The notes below the pieces were generated by a model, which worked only from the letters and a program-made list of their open reading frames with translations, made no database searches and was not told the DNA's origin. Shown piece after piece: positions 44,661-55,861 of a stretch of DNA of 64,000 nt (position 1 is its first letter; every line of letters begins with the position of its first letter). This DNA is from Abelmoschus esculentus (Eukaryota; Streptophyta; Magnoliopsida; Malvales; Malvaceae). A program made the position numbers and the translations under genes. Location of the stretch: assembly GCA_035048815.1 (NCBI GenBank), contig JAUCBN010000003.1, positions 25,404,001 to 25,468,000 on the forward strand, written 5' to 3'.

Positions 44661-46141
44661 ATGGCTCAATCCATTGACAAGCCACCTTTTTTTGACGGGT
44701 CCAACTGCTCCCAATGGAAGATAAGGATGAAGTATTTCATCAACTCTAGAGACTACAAGCTACGGGATATAGTTAAAGATGGACCATTTGTGCCAAAAGG
44801 AATAAAGGCGGAATGGAGCGTGGAAGATCGCAAGAAGATGGTGCTTAATCACAAAGCCTTGCACATTCTTGTTTATGCATTCCATCCAAGAATCTATGAG
44901 AAGATATCTTCTTGTGAAAGTGCCAAGGAAGTTTGGGACAAGCTAGAAGTCACATACGAGGGTACAAACGAAGTAAAGGAGACCAAGATTGGACTCCTCA
45001 ATCAAAAGTATGAGAACTTCAAGATGAATCCGGAAGAGGACATAGCAAAGATGTTCGATCGATTCTCCACCATCACCAATGGACTTAGAGGATATGGAGA
45101 GATCATTCCGGAGGAGAAGTTTGTTCGTAAGCTCATCTATTCCCTTCCCGAGTCATGGGACTCGAAAAGGATCACCATCATCGAAGCCAAAAATCTAAAG
45201 ACACTCAAGCTTGATGAACTCATGGGGTCACTCCTCACGCATCAAATTATGATGAAAGGAAGACAAGAGGAGAAGAAGAAGGAAGAGATTAGAGCGATGG
45301 GGAAGAAGAAGGTTTAAGAGCTTGGTGTAAATGTCAACACTGTTGCTCTAAAATCCTCCAAGTGCATCCACTTTGAAGATTCAAGTGAGGAGGATAGTGA
45401 AAAAGATGAAGAGCTTGCCCAACTCTTCATTGACTTCGATTGATTCGTGAGGAACAAAAGTAGAAAATCCTCAAAGCACGAATCCAAGAAGAAGATGAAA
45501 GACTCCCACAAGTCAATCAAAAGGGGATCATCTTCCAAGAAGCAAGCATATGTGGCTACATAGAGTGATGATGACTCCACCGAAAATGAAGAAGCCAACC
45601 TATGCTTGATGGCCCTCAATGAGGGGGAGGTAACTTCAACTCATCTTGTTTAAATTTATATTCATTTGATGAGTTACAAGAAGCCTATGATAAATTGGCT
45701 TTTGAGTTCAAGGCTTTATTTTTTAAAAACAAAAAGATGATTTCAAAGCTTAAATTAGAAAATGATTCGCTTTCAAAAACCAATTTCGAAATTGAAGCAA
45801 AATTAAAAGATTTTGAGCTTAAAGTTTTAGATTTATAAAATTTGCTTCAAAAGATGGAAAAAGATCATCAAATGGCTCTAGATGATCTTAAGAAGGAAAA
45901 AGATTTGATTTCCAAAGAACTTCAAAAGAAAAATGATGTGGGAAAATCAAATTTTTATTTGAAACAATCTAGTGCCCCTAGATTTGAAAATGGAAAATAT
46001 TTTAGAAGTGTTTGGGTTCCAAAAGGACTAATCACTTCAACAAATATGGATGAAATTGAAAAATTGATTCCTAAGGGGACTAAATTATGTGCTTCTAATG
46101 CTAAAGGATCCAAAGCAATTTGGATACCAAAAATTACTTGA
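44661..46141 (+). pseudogene. gag of the young gag-only copia element, with stops, no zinc knuckle
   Basis: The start MAQSIDKPPFFDG at 44661 opens a UBN2-type gag domain (KIRMKYFINSRDYK, SCESAKEVWDKLEVTYEGTN, RKLIYSLPESWDSKR) up to a stop at 45315. The same frame context continues through AQLFIDFD (stop), then AYVAT followed by TAG where tryptophan is expected, EEANLCLMALNEGE, a coiled coil, and a last open stretch 45842-46141 ending GSKAIWIPKIT. The CCHC zinc knuckle that normally lies before AYVATWSD is missing. It is about 50% or more similar by eye to the gag at 30544. Whether Gag was functional when the element moved is unknown; most stops are single transitions. Confidence 0.82.
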
Positions 46142-46667
46142 TTGTTTCATTTTAGGTGTGATGGAGGTATGAGCATCAAAGTGCAAGATTAAGGGGGAGC
46201 TCCATACATACAAGTAGGACACTTGAAGAAGGAAGATTTCACATCCTACCTTTGACTCAAGTATAGTAAAATTTCTAGTTGAATTTGTGTTTATTTGCTT
46301 ATTTTTGTTTTATTTTAACTAGTTTATCATATATGTTGGACTAATACTTAATGATGCCTTGATTAAGGGGGAGTTTTTGTTTTCATAACCAATATTTTGA
46401 TATTTAATTTTTCAACAATTGATATCTTTCAAATTCTCCTATGTTATGAGCTTTAAAGTTTTTCAAACTTGGTTTGAACCATTTTTGATATAACAAAAAG
46501 GGGGAGAATGTTATGAAAAATTGTTTTTCAAAGACTTTCAAATGGATAAGAGGAACCTTAAATGATTTGAGTCTTTAATTCTCTTATTCAAAGTTTATTT
46601 GACAAAGGAGGAGCAATCTCAAAAACAATTTTTCAAGTTAGTTTTATTATATCAAAAAGGGGGAGAT
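46142..46667 (+). other. 3' noncoding region of the gag-only element with multiple PPT-like tracts
   Basis: AAGGGGGAG-type tracts occur at about 46190, 46374, 46499 and 46656, and a variant AAAGGAGGAG at 46607. Multiple PPTs are a known trait of Sireviruses. No gene. Confidence 0.75.
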
Positions 46668-47724
46668 TGTAGAACTAATATTTTGATATAATAATTGAAA
46701 AATAGTTTTGGACTAATTTGAAAATATTTCAAAAATGGTTCTTATGTCTAAACTACTTGAAAATATATTTAAGATGTTTTTGAGTGATTTTAAATATGTT
46801 TTAAATGATTTAAAGAAACCAAATAAGTGTTTTTAACCCAGGTGTTCCGATACACCCTTAAGGTGTTTCGATACCTGTTCTTCAATACCATGGTTTAAAA
46901 AAGCAAAACCATAGTGGTATCGATACTAGTATCGATACCTTTTTGCCACTGTGATGCTCTGTTTCAAACCCTGTTTCGAAACACCCCCAATAGTCAAAAC
47001 GAATTTATGAAAACCCCCAACGGCTAGGAGCAGTATCGATACCTGTTCATAAATGCAAGTCAACGGCTATTTCCCAAAGCAGCTGTTTCGAAACAGCTTT
47101 CACGTGTTTCGATACCGCCTGCACCAGAAGAGGAAATACGCCTTGTAATCAGCTCCAAACGGCTCCAAACTAATCCCAACGGTCACTAACAGCTAGAACC
47201 TCATTTGGGATGATAAAAGAAAGCCTCAAGCATCAAGAGAAGACTAATGCTTCAATTGTAACAACAATATGATCAAAGATTTGTTTTAGTGCCTAAATTC
47301 CTATTATTTGGGTAGACAAACACTTGTGAGCTTAATTGTTATATATGCTCAAGTGTAATTAGGAATTGGGTGAGTTCTTAGATTGCAAACATTAGCCTTA
47401 TTAGAAGGATTAAACAAGTTTGCTAAGTTTTCTCTTTGTTGAGTGAATTCCCAAAGTTCGGGTTGTGAACTTTGGATGCTAGATTCAGGTTTGAGTGTAG
47501 GATTGTAAGGTTATCCCTTTGGCCTCAAAAGGTTGAAATTCTTAGTGAATTTGGAAAATCCTTAGTGGGAAGCTAAGGTAGTGGATGTAGGCGAGGTTGA
47601 ACCACTATAAATCCTTGTGTCATTGTCTATATTTTTGCTTCCACACATATCCACCCAAATTGGTCAATTCTCCATCACTTGGCAAGTAAATACAGTTGTG
47701 CATCGAGCCACTCCAAGCCTAACA

Positions 47725-48255
47725 AAATCAATAGATATAAATAAAACTCACATATGATAAGATTTAAATTAAAACAAAAGTTAAAATATAAATATAAATT
47801 TAAATATGTATTAATTTTTTAATTATTACATATTTTTCAATAACTATTTATTAATTTAATAAAATAAAATATTAAATTTCTCAAATGAATAACTAAAATA
47901 TTGTTATTCTCAAACGATGAGACACAAAAAAGAGAATTTGAGAGTGTTCATCACTTGTGTAGGATTCAAAGGAGGATGCTAGATTGAAAGGTAAAACTTT
48001 GATCGTTTTTATTCTCACGTTTGCACAGAAAACTTACGTGTATATAATTTGAGAAGAAAGAAATTATAGATGATTTAAGGGTAAATATAGAAATTGTTAT
48101 ATTTTGCTTGCATATATTAGAGACAGAGTATTTGCGAAGATGCATAATATTATGTATGCTTCAACGTGAAGAAATCTACCACCTTGTAGTACTTTACACC
48201 AGATACGTACGTATACGGTATATATACTTGCATGGAGATATTAAAGGTTTTAGCC
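47725..48255. other. spacer and 3' flank of the aldehyde oxidase gene
   Basis: 47730-47990 is AT-rich with no gene. About 48000-48255 has the composition of a 3' UTR for the minus-strand aldehyde oxidase gene. The small frame at 48108-48326 is not supported. Confidence 0.5.
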
Positions 48256-51200
48256 TCAGTTTTTGCCTATTCTCCACTGCAAGTACTTCTGAACACTGTG
48301 AAGACCGCAATGCTCCTTCACCATAGGCATTGTGGCAGGGACCTCCAATTGGACTAATGTCGAACCGGGTTCATTTTCGCCATCCCATGAAAGAACTTGT
48401 CGTCTGGCTTCTCTTACAGCTGCTCTTGTAGCACAGTGAACCGAAACTGCTAATGTCAATGGTGGCTCACCGGAAGCTGCAAAGGAGAAAAACAAAGTAC
48501 AAAGTTACAGCTAAGCATAATATCCAACAACAACATGTAATGGAATGACTTGCCTTTGGAAGAAAGAACACGGTCTTTATGTTTTCCACTGTTAAGGATT
48601 TCAATGTTGAATTGCTTTGGAATGGTGTCCACTGTAGGGATCTTGTAAGTCCATGTGCTATCTGTAATCACTAATCCATCTGAATTTGTGAGGTATTCTT
48701 CGAGCATAAAAAATCCGATTCCTTGAACATAAGCTCCTTCGATCTGTCCTAAATCAACCGCGGGATTTAAGCTTTGACCGCAGTCGTATATGATGTCTGT
48801 CCGAAGAATTGTCGTTTCACCTGTTATAAGGTTTACCTCCACCTGCAGAATCGATAGACTGAAACAGGTAAACTACTAAAGCAATCTAAGACTATGGTAT
48901 GATCTATTATGACTACTATACCATGTTCACTGGTTCGAATTCGAATGTACTTCGGCAAGAATTTCATTACTTGTAATACAAGCAAGAAACTGAAAGAAAA
49001 ATAGGGCATATCGAGAGAACTTGCCTCACTTACGGCCACACCGTAATTTATATATAGCTTGGTGGAAAAGTTCGGTACGTACAGTGCACTTGCTGATAAG
49101 TTTACAGAGCTATTATATGCCTGCATATGGGAGATGAAAAAGTGTGGACTGTGATTAGTATCTGATCATGAAAATGTCAAAGCAGTGGAAATGGCTACCT
49201 CAAGAATTAGTGTCTCCCATTCTACGGATCCGACACTCTCCATCAACTTTTCCTTGAGAGGGATAAGTCTTTCGACCAGGACATTACAGCAGAGTCGAAC
49301 TGCTTCGCAGCTTGCCTCTGAAGTCGTGCTTTCCGCAGTCAGACCGCCTTGAATTACGCTCAAAGTATTGGCTTCAATGACCCTTACTTTATCCAAGAGA
49401 TCTTGTGTTCCACCACATTTAACCAAACCAAGACCATATGCAGTCATTTGTTTCACTTTGGTCCAAAGGCCCTGCCCCATCTCGATTCCTCCGACCTCAA
49501 CAACTATTGATCCGTCGCTTAGAATGCTTACTTTCCCGGGGGTCGATCTCATCCCCACTTCGTAGACAATAGGCACCCTTGAAATCCCTCTTTTCTTCCA
49601 TTTATGACACCTATTGAATTCATTAACAATTTCGGTTCTGTCGTAAAAGCTTGAAGTAGTGGCCAACCTCTCCCATATTGAAGGTAAAGTATATTCAAAT
49701 GGTTCTCCTGCAGAATTCGGAAAGAAGAATTTGAGGCTGTTGTGAGTATGGAGATTAATTTTTCGCACAGAATCGACTTCCATCGAAAGGTATGATGCAA
49801 CATGTTCGATTACAGCTTCAGAAATGTATGAGGCCTGTGCATGTCCCGGGGCTCTCACTGCTCCTCGACTTGGAAGGTTCGTTTTGCAGAGCTTTATATC
49901 AAAAGATAGAGCACCCCAATCATACTTTCTAAGTGAACCTATCATATGACCCGGCATTATTGGACTTTTATCGACAAACATCCCTGAATCAAGCAATATG
50001 TCAAGTTTCAGGGCTGTAATCTTCCCGTTGCTTTTGAATCCCACACTGTAGGTTATTTTCATAGGATGCCTTCCTCCCGACATTATCATATCGAACTTCC
50101 TATTGACATAAACTCGAACCGGACGTTGTAATCTGTAAGCAGCTACAGCACATGCTGATGCAACCTTTCAATTATTGGAAAAACAAAATAAGATACAAAT
50201 TATAATAATATACTGTATCACAAAGACATTCAATTAGGTTGCACTGCAATGAAATTTACTTTCGTTCTTGCATAATATGGTGAATTCAATAGAGATGATC
50301 AATAAACAAGAAGAAAAAGGAACATACTGCCACGGATTTGACATCCTTTCCACCGAATCCTCCTCCGAGCCTTCTAGTTTTTACACGAACATTATGGCTA
50401 GGAACACCAAGGCATCTAGCTATTGTATCATGAGCATACTCGGGGCCTTGAATGGAACTGTATACCACCATGCAGTTGTCTTCATCCGGGATGGCAAGAG
50501 CAGTTTGTGTCTCCATATAAAAGTAGTATTGCGACCCAAGCTTGATCTAAATGGAATATTTTAACCGAAACATCAACTTGTTTTGCGTGATAAAAGTTTA
50601 CGGCTAGTCCATAGTAAGTAATGACTCCATAGGAAGTGTTGTATGGTTAAATTTAAGCAAAGAATGCCAAATAAATATTGATCTGATGTCATTATTCGAA
50701 GAGGAAACGAAAAATATATGAACTTGCCTGTGCATCAAGTATTTGGTGATCAGCTTCGGCCATTCCTTTCGATAAATCTCCGACTTGCTTAGGATAAAGG
50801 GGAGGAGGGACATTATAGAAGCTACTTCTCTGAACTGCCTCTTCTACAGATAATATTGGTGGTTCAATATTTTCCTTGTCATATTCAACCACTGAAAGGT
50901 CAGCTGCAATGTCTGCTTTTTTCTGCGTATCTGCAACCTGAAATCGTAATTTTGATAATCAAGCTCTATAATTGAGAGTCATAGACATGAAAGAAACTTA
51001 TATAGCATTCTATCACAACAACATTAAGTATAGCCGTGGAATTACCACAAAGGCAATCCGTTGACCTACGCCTTCAGTAAGATCTTCGGCATATAAAGGT
51101 TCGGTTCCAAAAGACGATTTAGAACCAAGATTCAGACCAGGAATGTCTTTGGAAGTAATAAGTGCAATAACTCCATCTGGTGATGATCTGTGGTTGAGTT

Positions 51201-53511
51201 TTATGCCCTTCACCCTTGCCCGAGGCTCTGTGCTATAAATAAATGCTCCGTATAGGCAATCCTTTGGAGATGGAATATCATCAACATAAATAGCTTCACC
51301 TGCAAGATTGAATGGAATAAGGAACATATGCAGTTTGATCACATTTGTTCATTGCCAATAAATTACAAGTAAACAAGCAAGGTATAACAAACCAGAAGCT
51401 TGGAGGATAGCTCCAGATTTTATTGTTGGCTCTCCGACTGGATGATATTCGTTTTTTAACATAACCTCCTGCTTCGAGGATGATAACAAAGTTGGGAATT
51501 CGGTTTGACCAAACCGATCATGCTCCGGAGTTGAATCCACGAACAACAAAGTGCTATTATGTTCATTAACCAAGCCATTAGGAATTTTGACAGGGGAGTC
51601 GATTAAGGGGTTAAGGAACTCAAAAAGGAACCCAACAGCCAAGCTTGATCTATAAGCTGGACTAGAGGTGCCACCTTCAGGTATTACCAAAGTTTCAAGT
51701 AACTTAATAGCCTCGTACAGAACACTAATGCTTAGCAATTTCCCAAATAGAAACTCCTCAACCTTCTTTACCCTAATAGCATGCTTGGTTCCATAAGCAC
51801 CAAATGCGAAGCGACAGTTTCTAAGCATAAATCCAGTAGGACTCTTACAGAGAGATACCTGAGCCAAGAAAGCAGCATTCAAATACGGGAGTGCATTACC
51901 AAGGGGGCGTTGCAGCTCGATATGTTTCGAACAGTAACTTCTCGTGAGCATCGGAAGAAACACCCCTGCTTGACTCCCAACATGGGATTTTAATACTTAA
52001 CAGAACAGTTTTCAAATCCAGTGGAGGCCTTCCAAGGAACTCTTCTAGTGTCAGCTTTAAACGACTCTGACCAGTCATTATCTCCACATTTGTATCCACA
52101 GAAAGAAGTATTGTAGCAATATCAGATGGAAAATGTTTCCTCTGGGCCATCATCAAATTTCCACCGACACTACCTGAATTCCTGATGAACCTTGAAGCAA
52201 TCTTTTCCATGTGGTCACCGATTTTTCTGAACACCAGTTTAGCTTCTTTACTGAATTCACTCTCATTTTCTTCCTTCAAAGCTTCGATAGCTTTAGAAAT
52301 CATCACAGCTGCTCCAATTTCGATCCCGTTTGGATCTTTCCTAATGTTCAAAAGCTCGGGAATATATCTCAAATCAATGTACTTGTCATAATGTACATGC
52401 TCCTTGTAATAACCTGTTCCGGTGTTACCAACAATAATCTTCATTGAAGTTCCCATATTAGCTTCCATTTGTAGCAAATTCTGTAGCTCTTCTAGACTAA
52501 CAGGACTACGCCAATGACATCTTTGGGAGTCCATATTGGCACCAACCGTCGATTCCTTCTTCAGAAACTCCGGAAACACACGAGCCGCATTCTTGCGATC
52601 GTATGGAGGTAATCTACTCAGCTTTACTTCATTGCTTTCCCCTTTCCTCCAAAAGGAGTTAAACCCCAAATCCTCCATGTCAACATCAGTGGCAAAACTT
52701 TTACAAGCATCAACAATAGGCCGGTAGCCTGTGCATCGACAAAGGTTTCCCACAATAGACTTTTCTGCTTCGGAAACCATCAGCTTGGAGAATCCTTGGC
52801 ACGGCTCAGCTCGATTATTCGACTTCTCAGCATTGACCAGAGCTGAATAGAGAGAAACACACATTCCAGGAGTGCAGAAGCCACATTGAGAAGCATGGAA
52901 ACCGGCAAACCGTTCTTGAATCGGGTGGAACCCATCCTTGCTATTCCCAATCCCCTCTGCCGTTGTGATCGAGCATCCATTTACACTGCCTAGGAGTGTG
53001 AGACATGAACTTACAGTGAAGTCCTCAACCTTGTCACCAACGGAATCATATTTGGAAAGTAGGACAACGCAGGCACCACATCCTCCTGTTAGGCATATCA
53101 ACAAATATCTCATTAACATACAAAATTTTACCTTTTATATACCAAAAAGAAAGAAAAATGGAGGATTTTCATATTAACTGAAAAGTTCATAAAAAAAATG
53201 AAAACCCATGCTAACAAATAACAAATATCTTGAATCATTTCAAGATGCATCGAAAAAGCGACAGTACATGGATTCATAAGAAACATCTCATCTGAATATT
53301 CAAACACATTCACATACACGCAGGTACAACACAAAGAGATGTAATAAAACGAGGGGGGAGGAAAACCTTCTCCACAGCTGAGCTTGACACTCTTGAAAGG
53401 CGTTTGATACCGCAAAAACTCAAGCAAAGTCGTGGAAGGTTCGACGTTACACAGCTCAAACCTCTGTCCATTAACAGCAAAAACCAAACTCTGCTTTGTT
53501 GTTGTATCCAT
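48256..53511 (-). CDS. aldehyde oxidase (molybdenum-flavin enzyme), 9 exons, one frameshift
   Basis: Exons: 53367-53511, 51393-53085, 51046-51299, 50728-50937, 50328-50546, 49199-50164, 49025-49120, 48554-48842, 48256-48476. They would encode about 1364 aa, normal for plant aldehyde oxidases (indole-3-acetaldehyde or abscisic aldehyde oxidases). Order: plant-type [2Fe-2S] (SCGEGGCGAC), second [2Fe-2S] (CGFCTPGM, CRCTGYR), FAD domain (SVGGNLMMAQRKHFPSD), molybdenum-cofactor domain (GGGFGGK, VRAPGHAQASYISE, GGIEMGQGLWTK) and the catalytic glutamate in SGEPPLTLAVS. It oxidises aldehydes to acids in the cytosol; the substrate is not predictable. At 51910 the frame breaks inside ETYRAA/RPLGNALPYLN (one base too many or two lost), giving early termination at 51896. 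Introns 4, 7 and 8 start with GCAAGT. The rest is intact, so this is either a very recent lesion or a sequence error. Confidence 0.9.
51905..51915 (-). other. frameshift in aldehyde oxidase exon 2
   Basis: Upstream frame reads LLFETYRAA then TPPW and a stop at 51896-51898. The frame one base over resumes RPLGNALPYLNAAF. Members of the family read YRAAPRPLG here, so two bases appear to be missing in the run around CAACGCCCCC. No splice sites are available to explain it as an intron. Confidence 0.85.
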
Positions 53512-53670
53512 GGCGTCGATGTTCTTCAGTTCAACACTTTATCAAAGCTGATAAATAAGAACCGAAGATTGATTCTGAACTAAACTTCTCCAACACTAAC
53601 TGATGACATAAAAAGCCTAAGGATTTGATGTTTCCAATATTTGTTTGTTAGTGTTTCCTTTATAGTTAGT
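53512..53670 (-). promoter_or_regulatory. aldehyde oxidase 5' UTR and TATA box
   Basis: On the minus strand CTATAAAGG lies at about 53656-53665, roughly 150 bases upstream of the ATG at 53511, with a leader of ordinary composition between. Confidence 0.55.
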
Positions 53671-55470
53671 TGATTCTTTTACGTTATAATTATTATGATC
53701 GTACAATAATTACGGACATGTGTCGATATATCGATGTTTCTCTTATTCGATAAATTATATCATAAATCATTTTCTACGTCATTCATTAAACTAATTAATT
53801 AAATATTTTATTTTATTAAGTTTTTTATCAAAAGAATCTTTATTTGATAAAAGTTACTTTTAACTTTATTTTACGATAAATATTAATAAAGAAAATTGAT
53901 TTATTTTGTTGGTTAGTCATCTGGATGATGTGGTGAAATAATCCATTATGATATAATTTTTTCTCTTATTGTAATTTGGTTTAGCAAAATTCTATCGAAT
54001 TTTTTCTCTCTCTCTCAATTTAAAAAAATTATTTTTATACTATTAAAAAATTTAAATAAAAATTGATTTATAAAATTAAAATTAAATAATTTAAATTAAT
54101 TATATCATAACATTATAAATATTTATAAATAATTTATACATAATGTTGTTGTTAGTGATAGACCCAAAATTTTATGTAAGAGGATATGAACTATCAAAAA
54201 ATTACATTAAAAATGTAGAGGGTACAAAATTATAAGACTTTAAAAGTACAAAATTAAATTATCAATAAAAAATATAATATATATAATATAAAAAATTAAA
54301 ATTTTTAGAAAGTGTAATTGTATTTGGTACCTCTAATTTTATCCCTGATCTCAAGACTCTCGAAAATGATTAGTTTTTTAAAATAGTATAAAGTTGGTTA
54401 AATTAAATTTATTTTTTATTAAGTATTATTAAAAATATATTAATGGTAAAAAAAATATTTTGTACGATCGTTTTTATTTTAGAGCTTAGAGATTTAGTTT
54501 AGGGTTATAATTTAAGAATTTAATGACTATAGTTAAACTTTAAAGTTTAAAGGTTAGGGTTTAAGTTTTAAGATAATACGTTAGGGATTTAAGTTTTAAA
54601 TTATAAAATCTAAATTTTAACCTTAATTTCAAATGAAAAACACTAAAATCTAAGCATATAAATTGAAACCCTTAAACTATGAATCATAAACGAGACTCTA
54701 ATCCCTAAAATTAAATATGCTTGTAAAAAAATCATTAATATATGATATAATTACCCTTTATATTTTAATATAGCTGTAGTATGAAGCAAGATGATTCGTG
54801 CTATATAATTAACAATAAAATAAAAAGTAAAATTTAAGTAAATTGAAAATTAAATGTTTAAATAAGAAAATATACCATTGTATTTTTTTTAATGTTAAAA
54901 AATTGGGTGTACAGCCCCCTCATGCTACAGCTCCGTCCATGTTTTAAAGAAAAAGGAATTAATACAAGAAAAAGGAATTGACCCGTTTACTATATATATT
55001 TAGGTTATAAAATTTTAATTTAATTAAATTACATTATTGAATTTTAATTATTAATAAATTAAGTTATTTATATTAACTTTTCTAAATAATTCTAACAGAA
55101 AATGGAATTGACCCGTTTACTTAACATATTTTTATATATCATTATCAAATAATGATAAATTGATAATTTTATTAATTTTTTAAAGATTTTTTTGAAATAT
55201 TTCATTTAAACTATTAAAAAAACACTAAACTTTCCATAAATTCTAATAAAAAATATTTAAATTAACAATTAAACATTATTTATTAATGATATGTGAAATA
55301 TATGTTGAATAAAAATGTCCATTTTACTTTTTCGATTAGAATTATTGAATGATAATTAATATAAACGATTTAATTTATAAATAATAAAAATGAATATTAT
55401 AATTTAATTAAATTAAAATATTTTAATTTAAATAAAAATAAATATTAAATTTAGTAATTTAAATGTAAAT
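53671..55470. other. AT-rich intergenic region
   Basis: No gene. 54470-54720 holds loosely repeated TTAGGGTTTAAG words followed by their complements, which may be a decayed fold-back element. 54150-54350 resembles in general plan the small element at 55656, but no clear ends were found. Confidence 0.45.
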
Positions 55471-55655
55471 TACTCACGCAACGAGTTTCTGTTCTTATAC
55501 ACAATTATGAAAAAAGATAAGAATGAGAGTAAAAGAGATCATCTTTATTGAAGAAACGAGCTCAGTATTTATACACAAAACAAAATAAGCAATGCATGAG
55601 AAAGGCGTGAGGAAACCCTAACAGACTTGTCATGAGTTGTCACCAACTTTGGACG
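55471..55655 (-). repeat. copia-type LTR fragment
   Basis: On the minus strand it reads AAATACTGAGCTCGTTTCTTC and further R-region-like sequence ending CTCGTTGCGTGAG. It looks like the 3' part of a copia LTR, but no partner or coding part is present. It is interrupted at 55655 by a small transposon. Confidence 0.35.
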
Positions 55656-55853
55656 CAGTGGCAGATCTAGAAATTCATTTGAGGGTGAGCACATATAAAA
55701 TTTCGAAATTTCAGTGTGGGAACAAAGCTTAAATATTATAAAAACTTAAGGACTAATTCATAAAAATTAAAAAAATTAAGGGTAAATATATGAATTTTAA
55801 AAAGTTTAAAGTGGGAACGGACCCATCCTATTTAAAGGGTGCATCCGCCAGTA
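55656..55853. mobile_element. small hAT-like nonautonomous element, 198 bp
   Basis: Ends are CAGTGGCAGATC on the left and, complemented, TACTGGCGGATG on the right. The flanking 8-mers TTTGGACG at 55648-55655 and 55854-55861 are identical. The 8-bp duplication is the hAT signature. The interior is AT-rich and non-coding. Confidence 0.8.
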
Positions 55854-55861
55854 TTTGGACG

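Larger units (their letters stand above)
43501..47724 (+). mobile_element. young gag-only Ty1/copia element, 4224 bp, non-autonomous
   Basis: 5' LTR 43501-44568 (TGTAGAATTAATG ... CTAACA), primer site TGGTATCAGAGC at 44571-44582, gag, short 3' noncoding region with five PPT-like tracts, PPT CAAAAAGGGGGAGAT just before the 3' LTR at 46668-47724. The flanking 5-mers are AAGTC (43496-43500) and AAATC (47725-47729), one transition apart. The LTRs differ by a few percent by eye. There is no protease, integrase, RT or RNase H: only 526 bp separate the gag stop from the 3' LTR. Its palindrome-rich LTRs and PPTs resemble the Sirevirus-type element, which could in principle supply pol functions in trans. 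Confidence 0.92.

Noticed and set aside
54470..54720. Telomere-like TTAGGGTTTAAG words
   Set aside because: The spacing is irregular and the exact plant telomere unit TTTAGGG is not tandemly repeated. It is more likely a decayed fold-back repeat.
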